A stretch of DNA of 64,000 nucleotides, taken from the NCBI GenBank assembly GCA_964418125.1, contig CAYQKY010000005.1:1-64000 (forward strand), read 5' to 3'. The DNA is from JACJXW01 sp964418125. Its GTDB lineage: Bacteria; Bacteroidota; Bacteroidia; Chitinophagales; Saprospiraceae. Below are positions 52,026 to 61,022 of this stretch, one piece after another (the first letter of the stretch is position 1; each line of letters begins with the position of its first letter). A program made the translations under genes and the position numbers. A model generated the notes under the pieces. It was not told the origin of the DNA, did not search any database, and saw nothing but the letters and a program-made list of their open reading frames with translations.

Positions 52026-52775
52026 ATGAAAACCATAGGTATCATCCCTGCTCGTTTTGCCTCTTCCCGCTTTCCGGGAAAGCCCCTGGTGGAAATTGCC
52101 GGAAAAACGGTCATCCGGCGGGTTTATGAACAGGCACAGCAGGCCCGCCGCCTGGATGGAGTTGTTGTGGCCACTGATGACGCGCGCATTTACGAGCACG
52201 TCGAAAGTTTTGGGGGCAATGTGGTGATGACGGGCGCCCACCATCGTAGTGGCACCGAGCGTTGTGCTGAAGCTGCCGCCCGCCTGCACGATGCCGATGC
52301 CATCATCAATATTCAGGGAGACGAGCCGTTTATCGCTCCGGAGCAGATCGACCTGGTGGCTGAGCCGCTGGCCCGGCGGGATTCCGTGCAGATCAGTACC
52401 CTGGCCAAACGAATTGAAAAGGCGGAAGAACTCCACAACCCCAACGTGGTGAAAGTGGTTTTTAACCGCCGGCAGTCGGCCATGTACTTCAGCCGCAGTA
52501 CCATTCCCTACCTTCGGGATGTGCCGCCCGGCGAATGGCTGGCCAAAGCGGAACACTATAAGCACATCGGCCTGTACGGCTTCCGCAGGGAGGTGTTGCT
52601 GGAACTGGCAGATTTGCCTCCTTCCCATTATGAGCGCTGGGAATCTCTGGAGCAACTCCGCTGGCTGTACGAAGGTTTTTCCATTTTTGTGAACCTGACC
52701 GAAGAAGAGACCATTGGTATAGATACGCCGGAAGACCTCGCGCGCGCCATGGCCACAATAAAACCGGAAAGATGA
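52026..52775 (+). CDS. kdsB: 3-deoxy-manno-octulosonate cytidylyltransferase
   Basis: Activates KDO with CTP for lipopolysaccharide. The ATG at 52026 gives 249 residues, the family length; the frame upstream lacks homology. Motifs: IIPARFASSRFPGKPLVEIAG (nucleotide loop), RHRSGTER-like HHRSGTERCAEAA, NIQGDEPFI (metal Asp) and VEKSRTIPYLRD-like SRSTIPYLRDV. It overlaps the following NUDIX gene by 4 nt, so they are co-translated. Confidence 0.95.
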   Translation: MKTIGIIPARFASSRFPGKPLVEIAGKTVIRRVYEQAQQARRLDGVVVATDDARIYEHVESFGGNVVMTGAHHRSGTERCAEAAARLHDADAIINIQGDEPFIAPEQIDLVAEPLARRDSVQISTLAKRIEKAEELHNPNVVKVVFNRRQSAMYFSRSTIPYLRDVPPGEWLAKAEHYKHIGLYGFRREVLLELADLPPSHYERWESLEQLRWLYEGFSIFVNLTEEETIGIDTPEDLARAMATIKPER

Positions 52776-53308
52776 ATTTTTGCAGCCATTGCGGGTCGGA
52801 TCAGCTGGAGTTCCGGGTTCCGGAAGGAGACAACCGGCCCCGGCACGTGTGTTCAAATTGTGGCGTCATCCATTATTCCAACCCCAAGATCGTCACCGGC
52901 TGCCTGCCGATATGGGAGCATAAGGTGCTGCTGGCCCGCCGCGCCATCGAGCCGCGCAAGGGCTACTGGAACGTCCCGAGCGGATATATGGAGAACGGGG
53001 AGACAGTAGAACAGGGCGCCGCCCGGGAAGTATGGGAGGAAACCCTGGCAAAAGTGCAGGAGCTTCGCCTCCATACCGTTTTCAGCATTCCCCACATCAA
53101 CCAGGTCTACATCCATTTTCTGGCCGAGCTCAATGATCCGGATTTCGGGGTGGGAGAGGAGTCGCTCGACGTACGCCTCTTTGCCGAAGAGGAAATTCCC
53201 TGGAAGGAGATTGCCTTCACTTCCTCTGTGTTTACCCTGGAGCGATTCTTTGCAGACCGGCGCGAAGGGCGGCAGGAGGTGCATATGGGGGTGATGGAGT
53301 GGGGGTGA
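52772..53308 (+). CDS. NUDIX hydrolase with N-terminal zinc ribbon
   Basis: 178 residues. A zinc ribbon with CSHCGSDQ and CSNCGVIH pairs occupies residues 1-33. The NUDIX box GYMENGETVEQGAAREVWEE (family pattern G-x5-E-x7-REUxEExGU, here ending EETLAKV) follows at about 72-94. Substrate is a nucleoside diphosphate derivative, unspecified. Overlaps kdsB by 4 nt. Confidence 0.92.
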   Translation: MNFCSHCGSDQLEFRVPEGDNRPRHVCSNCGVIHYSNPKIVTGCLPIWEHKVLLARRAIEPRKGYWNVPSGYMENGETVEQGAAREVWEETLAKVQELRLHTVFSIPHINQVYIHFLAELNDPDFGVGEESLDVRLFAEEEIPWKEIAFTSSVFTLERFFADRREGRQEVHMGVMEWG

Positions 53309-53425
53309 GGGTGCAGGGAGAAAGTGGTGTAAAAAATAGCCTGCCAATCAAATTCCAATTGGCCACTTCTCATCGGGTGGGGCGGTTCTTCAATTGACCG
53401 ATATCCGCAATATGAAAGCCCTCCA

Positions 53426-53908
53426 TCACAAAAACCCCCCATGAAACCCCATCGGCAACAATGCCTTACCCGACTCCAGCATATAGATCTCCCCTTCTGA
53501 CCCCTGTAAAATAATCACCATGTTTCCCCCCTGCCGGTCCTCTGTCTCACTGATGGCCTGCCGGCAGGCGCCGCAGGGCGAGACCGGCTGGGCGATCACC
53601 TTTTTGTCGCTGTGCACCGTCACCGCCATGGCGCGGACGGTAACTTCCGGGTGCTGCATGGCGGCGTTGCCCAGGGCCGTCCGCTCGGCGCAGATGCACA
53701 TGGAGTAGGCGGCGTTCTCCTGATTGGCGCCCTGAACGATCGCCCCGTTGTTCATCAGCACGGCCGCCCCTACCCGGAAGTTGGAATACGGAGCGTAGGC
53801 CTTATCTCTGGCGGCCCGGGCGCTGTCCAGCAACTTCTGGTATTCGGCGGGAAGTTCTTTTGTCGACTCGTAGACTTTAATTTTTGTGCTGATCGTTATT
53901 TCTTTCAT
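53426..53908 (-). CDS. cdd: Cytidine deaminase
   Basis: 160 residues. Deaminates cytidine to uridine for pyrimidine salvage. Zinc site: CAERTALGNAA (catalytic Cys and Glu) and SPCGACRQAISE (two Cys), with FRVGAAVLMNNG near the substrate. Size and motifs fit the homotetrameric CDA type. It is convergent with the NUDIX gene and divergent from the saccharopine dehydrogenase-like gene. Confidence 0.94.
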   Translation of the reverse strand: MKEITISTKIKVYESTKELPAEYQKLLDSARAARDKAYAPYSNFRVGAAVLMNNGAIVQGANQENAAYSMCICAERTALGNAAMQHPEVTVRAMAVTVHSDKKVIAQPVSPCGACRQAISETEDRQGGNMVIILQGSEGEIYMLESGKALLPMGFHGGFL

Positions 53909-54016
53909 CGCTTTACCTGAAGTGAATAAAACACTATATTGCGCCCGTTCGTATAAGAGGCTCTTGCATTTATACAGAACAGGAAAATTACCTCATTGTT
54001 AAGACAAAACCAACTT

Positions 54017-55351
54017 ATGAACAGCATATTGATTATCGGCGCGGGGCGTTCGGCTACTGCATGTATCAGATATGTGCTGGATAAAGCCAGGGAACGCAAC
54101 TGGTTCGTCACCGTTGCCGATGCCGACCCGAAACTGGCGGAGGCCAAAGTCGCCGGCCACCCCAATGGCCGGGGAGCCTGGCTGGACGTACACAAGGCAA
54201 ATGACCGGCGCGACCTGATCGGCAGGGCAGACGTGGTCGTTTCCCTTCTTCCCGCCCACCTTCACCTGGAAGTAGCGCACGATTGCATTAAGCTGAAGAA
54301 GCACCTCATTACGGCCTCTTACGTTTCCCAGGAAATGTACCGGCTGGGCGATGAGGCGCGCGACCGGGAGTTGATCTTCATGGGAGAAATGGGCCTGGAC
54401 CCCGGCATCGACCACATGTCGGCCATGCGCCAGATCGCCCGGATCAAAAAAGACGGAGGCAAGATCACTGCCTTCCGCTCTTACACCGGTGGCCTGATCG
54501 CTCCGGAAAGCGATGATAACCCATGGAACTATAAGTTCACCTGGAATCCCCGCAATGTGGTGCTTTCCGGGCAGGGGACAGCCCAGTACCTGGAAGGGGG
54601 AAAGTTCAAGTTTATCCCCTACAACCGCCTCTTCGAAGAACACCGTACTATTGACGTTCCGGGGTATGGAGAATATGAAGCCTACGCCAACCGGGACAGC
54701 CTGCTTTACCGGGAAGTATACGGGCTGGCGGGTATTCCCAACATTCTGAGGGGCACCATCCGCACTAAAGGTTTCTGTGATGCCTGGAATGCCCTGGTCC
54801 GGATCGGCCTGACGGACGGAGGGTATCCCATCGTGGATTCGGGAAAACTTACCTACCACGAACTGCTGGAAGGTTATCTCAGCCCAGATGACAATTCGGG
54901 TTCAGTAAAAGACCGCATTGCCAGGCTGATCGGAGAAGAGCCCGATTCCGTTGTGATGAAAAAACTGGAATGGCTGGGCCTGTTCCGGAAGAAGAAGATC
55001 CGGGTGCCGAATGCCACCCCGGCCCTTATCCTGGAAAACCTGCTGCTCGACAAATGGAAGCTCAGGCCCGAGGACAAGGACATGATCATCATGCAACACG
55101 AATTTGAATATGAGCTGGACGGAAAGCAGAAAGAAACTGTTTCCACCCTGGTTATGAAAGGGGAGGATGCGCAGAGTACGGCAATGTCGAAGCTGGTGGG
55201 CCTGCCTCTGGGTATTTTTGTCAAACTGGTTATGGAAGGAAAGATCACCTCTACCGGAGTCAACATCCCGGTAATGCCCGAAGTGTATGAACCTGTGCTC
55301 GACGAACTGGAAGAATACGGGGTCGTATTTTCGGAGCACGAAAAAGTATAG
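54017..55351 (+). CDS. Saccharopine dehydrogenase-type oxidoreductase
   Basis: 444 residues from the ATG at 54017 (MNSILIIGAGRSATACIRYV); the open frame upstream has a TTG only. The N-terminal Rossmann fold GAGRSATA and VVSLLPAHLHLEVAHDC, then MGLDPGIDHMSAMRQI and a long C-terminal half with TWNPRNVVLSGQGTAQYLEG match LYS9/LKR-type saccharopine dehydrogenases (NADP, L-glutamate-forming). It probably works in lysine degradation or another opine-type step. The flippase gene begins 7 nt after its stop. Confidence 0.9.
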   Translation: MNSILIIGAGRSATACIRYVLDKARERNWFVTVADADPKLAEAKVAGHPNGRGAWLDVHKANDRRDLIGRADVVVSLLPAHLHLEVAHDCIKLKKHLITASYVSQEMYRLGDEARDRELIFMGEMGLDPGIDHMSAMRQIARIKKDGGKITAFRSYTGGLIAPESDDNPWNYKFTWNPRNVVLSGQGTAQYLEGGKFKFIPYNRLFEEHRTIDVPGYGEYEAYANRDSLLYREVYGLAGIPNILRGTIRTKGFCDAWNALVRIGLTDGGYPIVDSGKLTYHELLEGYLSPDDNSGSVKDRIARLIGEEPDSVVMKKLEWLGLFRKKKIRVPNATPALILENLLLDKWKLRPEDKDMIIMQHEFEYELDGKQKETVSTLVMKGEDAQSTAMSKLVGLPLGIFVKLVMEGKITSTGVNIPVMPEVYEPVLDELEEYGVVFSEHEKV

Positions 55352-55357
55352 GCTAAA

Positions 55358-56671
55358 CTGAAGATCCTTCAACCTCTTTACAGCAGCAATATCCGGGCGC
55401 TGCAGGCATTCAACCTGCTGCGGCAGGGTGTAACCATCCTCATTGCCATTTTACTGGCAAAGAGCCCGCTGTCCACTACCGAGATCGGCATCTACGAGAT
55501 GCTTCAATACATCGGCTTCACGTTGTCGGCTTTCTGGGTGACGGGGCTGATGCAAGCCTTTCTTGCCAGCTATCCGCAGTTGCCGGAGGAAGAGCGCGCG
55601 GGATTTTTATTCAATGCGTATTTGTTTTTTCTGGTGTCCAGTTCGGCAGTGCTGGCCCTGATGCTGGGGGCAAAAGAAAGCGTCCTGCTGGTGCTTACCG
55701 GCCAGCCGGAACTGCCCTACTATGAACTTTTTGCCGTTTTTCTCTGGCTCAATGTGCCGACGTACCTGGTAGAGAATTTCTACCTCGTGTTGCGCCGTCC
55801 AAAGGCGATCCTGAATTTCGGTTTTTTTGCATTCGGCCTTCAGGCTCTGGCAGTACTGGCCCCGGTTTTTTTGGGGTTCGGTTTGTTATGGAGCTTTTAT
55901 CTGCTAATTGCCCTGGGAATTCTGAAATATGTATGGCTTTTCTTTTTGCTGGTGCGCCGGAGCGCCTTTCAGGTCAATATCAACATGGCATTTCAATGGG
56001 CCTCGTTGTCCGTCCCGCTTATACTTTACGCGCTGATGGGTAGTTTCAACCAGTCTTTTGACAACTGGCTGGTAAACTTCCACTATCAGGGCGATGAACA
56101 GGTGTTCGCCATTTTCCGGTACGGCTCCCGGGAGCTTCCCCTGGCTCTTGCCCTTACGAATGCCTTCGGTACAGCTATGCTTCCCGAGGTAGCGAATAAC
56201 CTGGAGGCTTCCCTCAGGGCCATCCGGAAAAAATCCCTGAAGTTGTTCCACCTGTTATTCCCGCTGTCCATTTTGATGGTGCTCACCAGTGAATGGCTGT
56301 TCCCGCTGGTGTTCAATGAAGACTTTCACGCCAGCGCCCTCATCTTCAATATCTTTTTGTTGGTGACGGCCAGCCGGCTTGTCTTTTCCCGCACCATTCT
56401 GGTGGGGCTGAATGCCAACCGCATGATCTTTTATTTTTCCGTTCTCGAGTTGGCTTTCAACATAGTGCTTAGCTTCGCATTGGTTTCTTTTCTGGGGTTG
56501 GCGGGCATAGCTGTGGGAACGGTAGCGGCTTACGCACTGGAAAAAGTCCTGCTTTGTTGGTATTTGTACCGCAAATTTGGCATCGGCATCGGCAGGTATA
56601 CCGATATGCGTTGGTATCTGCTCTATTCCTCCCTGATGGTTTTAGCTTTTTTGACGGCGTTGTTTTTCTAA
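55358..56671 (+). CDS. Polysaccharide flippase (MOP family), apparent CTG start
   Basis: 437 residues, about 12 transmembrane helices, MATE/Wzx-like (polysaccharide biosynthesis protein). The frame opened by the ATG at 55499 would lose the first helix; homologous residues (KILQPLYSSNIRALQAFNLL then TILIAILLAKSPLSTTEIGI) continue upstream without a stop to 55352. The only plausible initiator is CTG at 55358, giving MKILQPLYSS. The preceding gene's stop TAG at 55349 is in the same frame, so no earlier start is possible. Confidence 0.85.
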   Translation: MKILQPLYSSNIRALQAFNLLRQGVTILIAILLAKSPLSTTEIGIYEMLQYIGFTLSAFWVTGLMQAFLASYPQLPEEERAGFLFNAYLFFLVSSSAVLALMLGAKESVLLVLTGQPELPYYELFAVFLWLNVPTYLVENFYLVLRRPKAILNFGFFAFGLQALAVLAPVFLGFGLLWSFYLLIALGILKYVWLFFLLVRRSAFQVNINMAFQWASLSVPLILYALMGSFNQSFDNWLVNFHYQGDEQVFAIFRYGSRELPLALALTNAFGTAMLPEVANNLEASLRAIRKKSLKLFHLLFPLSILMVLTSEWLFPLVFNEDFHASALIFNIFLLVTASRLVFSRTILVGLNANRMIFYFSVLELAFNIVLSFALVSFLGLAGIAVGTVAAYALEKVLLCWYLYRKFGIGIGRYTDMRWYLLYSSLMVLAFLTALFF

Positions 56672-56682
56672 AAAACTGGCTT

Positions 56683-57513
56683 ATGATCCAATACCGGACA
56701 CCGGACATCACGGTTTTTGAGAGTGCGATGTACCGCACCACCTGTACGGTTATCCAGACAGAAGGCATTGTGCTGGTTGTGGACCCCAACTGGTTGCCCG
56801 CAGAAGTTTACCGCATTCGTCAATTCGTGCGGGATATTCGTGCGGGCCGGCCCCTGTATCTGCTCTTTACGCATTCCGACTACGACCATATCCTGGGGTG
56901 GCAGGCCTTTCCCGGAGCCAGGGTGATCGCTTCTTCCGCCTTCATCGACAATCCGGAGAAGGAAAAGTGTGTGGAGCAGGCCCGGCAGTTTGATGAGGAG
57001 CATTACATCCGCCGGGATTATAACCTGGCGTATCCTGTTGCAGATATCGAGGTGTCTGAAGATGAGCAGGTTGTCGAATTGGAGAAAACCCGCTTGCGGT
57101 TCTTCATGGCGCCCGGCCATACGGCAGACGGGCTGTTCACGCTAGTGGAGAACACGGGCGCCTGGATAGCCGGCGACTACCTCAGCAATATCGAGTTTCC
57201 ATTCATTTACGATAGCAGCCGAGCCTATGAGCAGACGTTGCAGAAGGCGCTGGGCATTATTCGGGAGTATGAGCCGGCTCTGCTCATTCCCGGGCATGGA
57301 GATGTTACTGCTTCCCGGGCGGAAATGCTGCGGCGGTATAACGAATCGCTTGAGTATATCTACAATCTCCGGCTCTCCATTCAGTCCGGGGAGCCCTTCC
57401 CTGAGGAGGCGCTTTGGAAACGCTACGGAAACGAGCGGGGGCTGGCCGGGCCGCACCGGGAGAATATGGATTTTGAAAGGAAGGAGTTGATCCGCCAGGA
57501 GAGCAAACCCTGA
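56683..57513 (+). CDS. Metallo-beta-lactamase-fold hydrolase
   Basis: 276 residues from the ATG at 56683, which is 11 nt after the flippase stop. Zinc-binding motifs THSDYDHILGW (HxHxDH-like, with Ser replacing the first middle residue), APGHTADG and PGHGDVTAS. The substrate is unknown; the family includes glyoxalase II and various phosphodiesterases. It may be co-transcribed with the flippase. Confidence 0.9.
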   Translation: MIQYRTPDITVFESAMYRTTCTVIQTEGIVLVVDPNWLPAEVYRIRQFVRDIRAGRPLYLLFTHSDYDHILGWQAFPGARVIASSAFIDNPEKEKCVEQARQFDEEHYIRRDYNLAYPVADIEVSEDEQVVELEKTRLRFFMAPGHTADGLFTLVENTGAWIAGDYLSNIEFPFIYDSSRAYEQTLQKALGIIREYEPALLIPGHGDVTASRAEMLRRYNESLEYIYNLRLSIQSGEPFPEEALWKRYGNERGLAGPHRENMDFERKELIRQESKP

Positions 57514-57612
57514 ACCCGCCAGGTTGAAATGTGTTATATCGAAAGCTGAAGCGATATAAAATGGGGCTCTCGAATTTTTGAGCGCCAATCCCTACAACCG
57601 CTTTAAAATAAC

Positions 57613-57620
57613 TACATTTG
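57613..57620 (+). promoter_or_regulatory. Possible -7 box of the carboxynorspermidine synthase gene
   Basis: TACATTTG fits TAnnTTTG and lies 39 nt before the ATG at 57659. I do not see a -33 TTTG at the right distance. Confidence 0.35.
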
Positions 57621-57658
57621 CGTGAAATTTTGCATGAACCAAAACGCTAACTTCCATT

Positions 57659-58867
57659 ATGTCAAAAGTCCTGATCATTGGCGCCGGGGGGGTAGGGCGG
57701 GTCGTTACCTACAAATGTGCCCAGCACCCCGAAATATTTTCCGAGATCGTACTGGCCAGCCGTACCCAGTCCAAATGCGATGATATCGTGGCTGACGTCA
57801 GCCGCGATACTGGCCATCCCAAAATGCTGACGGCAAAGGTGGATGCGGACAATGTGCCGGAACTGGTTCAGCTGATCCGCAAATACCAGCCGGAGATGGT
57901 CATCCATGTGGCCTTGCCCTATCAGGACCTTACCATCATGGACGCCTGCCTGGAAACGGGCGTTCACTATCTCGATACGGCTAACTACGAGCCGAAAGAA
58001 GAAGCCAAGTTCGAATACAGCTGGCAATGGGCCTATCAGGATAAATTTAAAGAAAAAGGCCTGCTGGCCGTCCTGGGCTGCGGTTTCGACCCGGGGGTGA
58101 CCAGCATCTTCACTGCCCGCGCTGCCAAGCACCACTTCGATGAGATCCACTACCTGGATATCGTCGATTGCAACGCAGGCGACCATGGCAAGGCTTTCGC
58201 CACCAACTTCAATCCGGAGATCAATATCCGGGAGATTACCCAGAAAGGAAAGTATTACGAGAATGGTAAATGGGTGGAAACAGAACCCCACGAGATCAGC
58301 AAAATGCTGACCTATCCGGACATTGGCCCGAAGAAGTCCTACCTCATCTACCACGAAGAGCTGGAATCCCTGGTTAAAAATTTCCCAACCCTCAAACGCG
58401 CCCGCTTCTGGATGACCTTTGGTGATGAATACCTTACCCACCTGCGGGTGATCCAGAATATTGGAATGTCCCGCATTGACCCGGTCAAATACAAGGGCGT
58501 GGACATCGTTCCGCTGGAATTCCTAAAGGCGGTCCTGCCCGACCCGGGCGAACTGGGAGAGAACTATACCGGGCAGACCTCTATAGGTTGCCGTATCCGC
58601 GGCGTCAAAGACGGGAAGGAACGCACCTATTACATCTGGAATAACTGCAGCCATGAGGCGGCTTATAAAGAGACCGGTGCACAGGGTGTTTCTTACACTA
58701 CCGGCGTGCCGGCCACCCTGGGCGCTATGATGATGCTCACAGGCAAATGGGCCGGAAAAGGGGTCTTCAATGTGGAAGAGTTCGACCCGGACCCCTTCCT
58801 CGATCAGCTCGGGCCGATGGGCCTGCCCTGGGAGGAGCAATTTGATGTAGGCCTGGAGGTGGATTGA
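57659..58867 (+). CDS. Carboxynorspermidine synthase (saccharopine dehydrogenase family)
   Basis: 402 residues. Reductive condensation of aspartate semialdehyde with diaminopropane or putrescine, giving carboxynorspermidine or carboxyspermidine. Rossmann start KVLIIGAGGVGRVVTYKC; later VHVALPYQDLTIMDACLETG, LGCGFDPGVTSIF and NNCSHEAAYKETGAQGVS match the CANSDH group. It is followed after a repeat block by nspC, which decarboxylates its product, supporting the assignment. NADPH dependence is inferred. Confidence 0.93.
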   Translation: MSKVLIIGAGGVGRVVTYKCAQHPEIFSEIVLASRTQSKCDDIVADVSRDTGHPKMLTAKVDADNVPELVQLIRKYQPEMVIHVALPYQDLTIMDACLETGVHYLDTANYEPKEEAKFEYSWQWAYQDKFKEKGLLAVLGCGFDPGVTSIFTARAAKHHFDEIHYLDIVDCNAGDHGKAFATNFNPEINIREITQKGKYYENGKWVETEPHEISKMLTYPDIGPKKSYLIYHEELESLVKNFPTLKRARFWMTFGDEYLTHLRVIQNIGMSRIDPVKYKGVDIVPLEFLKAVLPDPGELGENYTGQTSIGCRIRGVKDGKERTYYIWNNCSHEAAYKETGAQGVSYTTGVPATLGAMMMLTGKWAGKGVFNVEEFDPDPFLDQLGPMGLPWEEQFDVGLEVD

Positions 58868-58883
58868 AAAAAGGGTTGCTTAA

Positions 58884-58961
58884 AAGTGTAAACGTGTAAA
58901 TGAAGGGAGGCAGCTATCCGGCTCCACATTTACACATTTACACCCTTACACATTTACACAC
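58884..58961. repeat. Intergenic word hairpin, GTGTAAACGTGTAAATG words
   Basis: Left AAGTGTAAACGTGTAAATG; right inverted ACATTTACACATTTACACCC then TTACACATTTACACAC, across a GGGAGGCAGCTATCCGGCTCC centre that is itself a hairpin. It lies between the two polyamine genes that work together, so it need not be a complete terminator. Confidence 0.9.
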
Positions 58962-58966
58962 AGACA

Positions 58967-60103
58967 ATGGTCGATTATTCCAAGATACCTTCCCCTGCCT
59001 TCGTGCTGGAGGAGAAATTGCTCCGGCAGAACCTGGAGCTGATCCGGGGCGTGCAGGAACGGGCCGGCGTTTCTATAATACTGGCGCTGAAGGGATTTGC
59101 CATGTGGAAGGTATTTCCCATAGTTGCGGAGTACCTGAAAGGGGCTACCGCCAGTTCTCTGCATGAAGCCAGGTTGATCTTCGAGGAGATGGGCGTTCGC
59201 GCCCACACCTATTCTCCGGCATACCTTCCCTCGGAGTTCGAGGAGATCATGCGGTACAGCAGCCACATAACCTTTAATTCACTGGCGCAATACGATCGGT
59301 ATAAAAATCTGCTGGCCGGCGCCTCGCATAAGATATCGCCTGGCCTGCGCGTCAACCCCGAATATTCAGAAGTCGAAGTGGATCTGTACAATCCTGCCGC
59401 CAAAGGCTCCCGCCTGGGGGAAGCGCCGGACAACCTCGGCGGCACATTGCCGGAAGGGATTGAAGGACTTCATTTTCACACCCTCTGCGAGTCCTCCTCC
59501 TACGACCTGGAGAAGGTGCTGGCGGCTTTCGAGAAACATTTCGGCCGCTTCTTTTCCCAGTTGAAATGGGTTAACTTTGGCGGAGGCCACCTGATGACCC
59601 GAAAGGGGTACGATATTGAACACCTCGTCGGCCTGCTGAATGCCTTCCGGGAGAAATATGGCCTGGAAGTCATCCTCGAACCTGGCAGCGCCATAGCCTG
59701 GGAAACCGGGGGCCTGGTGTCCACCGTTCTCGACATTACCGATAACCGGGGCGTAAAAACGGCCATCGTTGATGTATCCTTCACCGCCCACATGCCGGAT
59801 ACCCTGGAGATGCCGTACCGTCCCCGCATCCTTGGCGCTACGGATGCCCAACCCGGAAAACCTGCTTACCGCATCGGCGGCGTCAGTTGCCTGGCCGGCG
59901 ATTATATGGAAGCTTATTCTTTCGGCCGGGAACTGCAGGTGGGGGATCAGCTTGTTTTCAGGGATATGATCCATTACACCATGGTAAAAACAACTACCTT
60001 CAACGGCGTTAAGCACCCCAGCATCTGCATCTGGCGGGAGGACGATACGCTGGAGGTGGTGCGGGAATTCGGGTATGAAGATTTTAAAGGGCGGCTGTCC
60101 TGA
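58967..60103 (+). CDS. nspC: Carboxynorspermidine decarboxylase
   Basis: 378 residues, alanine-racemase-type PLP decarboxylase related to LysA. Start YSKIPSPAFVLEEKLLRQNL, PLP lysine in ILALKGFAMW, and GLHFHTLCESSSYDLEKV, VNFGGGHLMTRKGYD and EPGSAIAWETGG give the ornithine/DAP decarboxylase-like barrel. The C-terminal domain has GGVSCLAGDYMEAYSFG, whose Cys and Asp are the active-site residues from the second subunit. It completes norspermidine or spermidine synthesis after the gene at 57659. Confidence 0.95.
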   Translation: MVDYSKIPSPAFVLEEKLLRQNLELIRGVQERAGVSIILALKGFAMWKVFPIVAEYLKGATASSLHEARLIFEEMGVRAHTYSPAYLPSEFEEIMRYSSHITFNSLAQYDRYKNLLAGASHKISPGLRVNPEYSEVEVDLYNPAAKGSRLGEAPDNLGGTLPEGIEGLHFHTLCESSSYDLEKVLAAFEKHFGRFFSQLKWVNFGGGHLMTRKGYDIEHLVGLLNAFREKYGLEVILEPGSAIAWETGGLVSTVLDITDNRGVKTAIVDVSFTAHMPDTLEMPYRPRILGATDAQPGKPAYRIGGVSCLAGDYMEAYSFGRELQVGDQLVFRDMIHYTMVKTTTFNGVKHPSICIWREDDTLEVVREFGYEDFKGRLS

Positions 60104-60176
60104 TCGGCGCCGCGGCCACCTTGATCGTTCGGCATTAAAACGTGATTAATGAAATGCGAATAAACGCCGAATCTCC

Positions 60177-61022
60177 TTGACCGTTCACCAGGCATACCAA
60201 CAACTTCTTGCTGCCCTGGAGCCTCTCTACGGCTCCGGCGAGGCTCGTAGTATCGCCCGTATTGTGTTTGAAGATGCATTTGGCATCCATAACTTCGGCC
60301 GCAAAGATGCCCTCTTTCCTGAACAACAAACCCGCCTTCACTCTATCACTACCCGCCTGCTGGCCTACGAGCCCGTGCAGTATATCCTGGGCACGGCCGA
60401 TTTTTACGGCCTCAAATTCAAGGTAGATCCACGTGTACTGATCCCCCGCCCGGAGACGGAAGAACTGGTGCTTTGGATGCTGGAAACCCTGGAAAAAAAA
60501 ACGCTGAGGGTATTGGACATCGGAACCGGCAGCGGCTGTATCCCCATTACCCTGAAACACCACCGCCCGGAATGGGAAATGTGGGCGGTGGATATCAGCC
60601 GGGAGGCCCTGGAACTGGCCCGGGAAAACGCCCGCATGAATGGGGTGGAGGTGTCTTTTCTGGAACTGGATATTCTGGATGAAAAACAGTGGCCGAGGCT
60701 CGGCCAATTTGATGCCATTGTAAGCAACCCACCCTATATTCCGGAACGGGAGGCTTTTATGATGCCGGATAATGTCAGAGGGTTCGAGCCTCACAGAGCT
60801 CTTTTTGTTGGTAATGAGGACCCTCTGATTTTTTACCGGGAAATTACTTCTTTTGCCATCGGCCATCTGCCGCCCGGCGGTTGGTTATTCTTTGAAGCTA
60901 ATGAATTCAATGCAGATAAGTTGGTTAAAGTACTTGAAAACCAGCAGTATAAGGATGTTGAGTTAAAGAAAGACTTGAGCAACAAAGAACGAATGGCTCG
61001 GGCCAGGAAGAGGCTTTTCTAA
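60177..61022 (+). CDS. prmC: Peptide chain release factor N5-glutamine methyltransferase
   Basis: Methylates the GGQ glutamine of RF1/RF2. 281 residues; the start is TTG at 60177 because no ATG or GTG lies upstream in frame and TVHQAYQQLLAALEPLYG fits the family N-terminal helix. SAM motif VLDIGTGSGCIPITL, PrmC-specific NPPYIP (Asn substrate contact) and the PrmC N-domain are all present. A short upstream ORF (60154-60180, MRINAESP) overlaps the TTG in another frame. Confidence 0.93.
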   Translation: MTVHQAYQQLLAALEPLYGSGEARSIARIVFEDAFGIHNFGRKDALFPEQQTRLHSITTRLLAYEPVQYILGTADFYGLKFKVDPRVLIPRPETEELVLWMLETLEKKTLRVLDIGTGSGCIPITLKHHRPEWEMWAVDISREALELARENARMNGVEVSFLELDILDEKQWPRLGQFDAIVSNPPYIPEREAFMMPDNVRGFEPHRALFVGNEDPLIFYREITSFAIGHLPPGGWLFFEANEFNADKLVKVLENQQYKDVELKKDLSNKERMARARKRLF

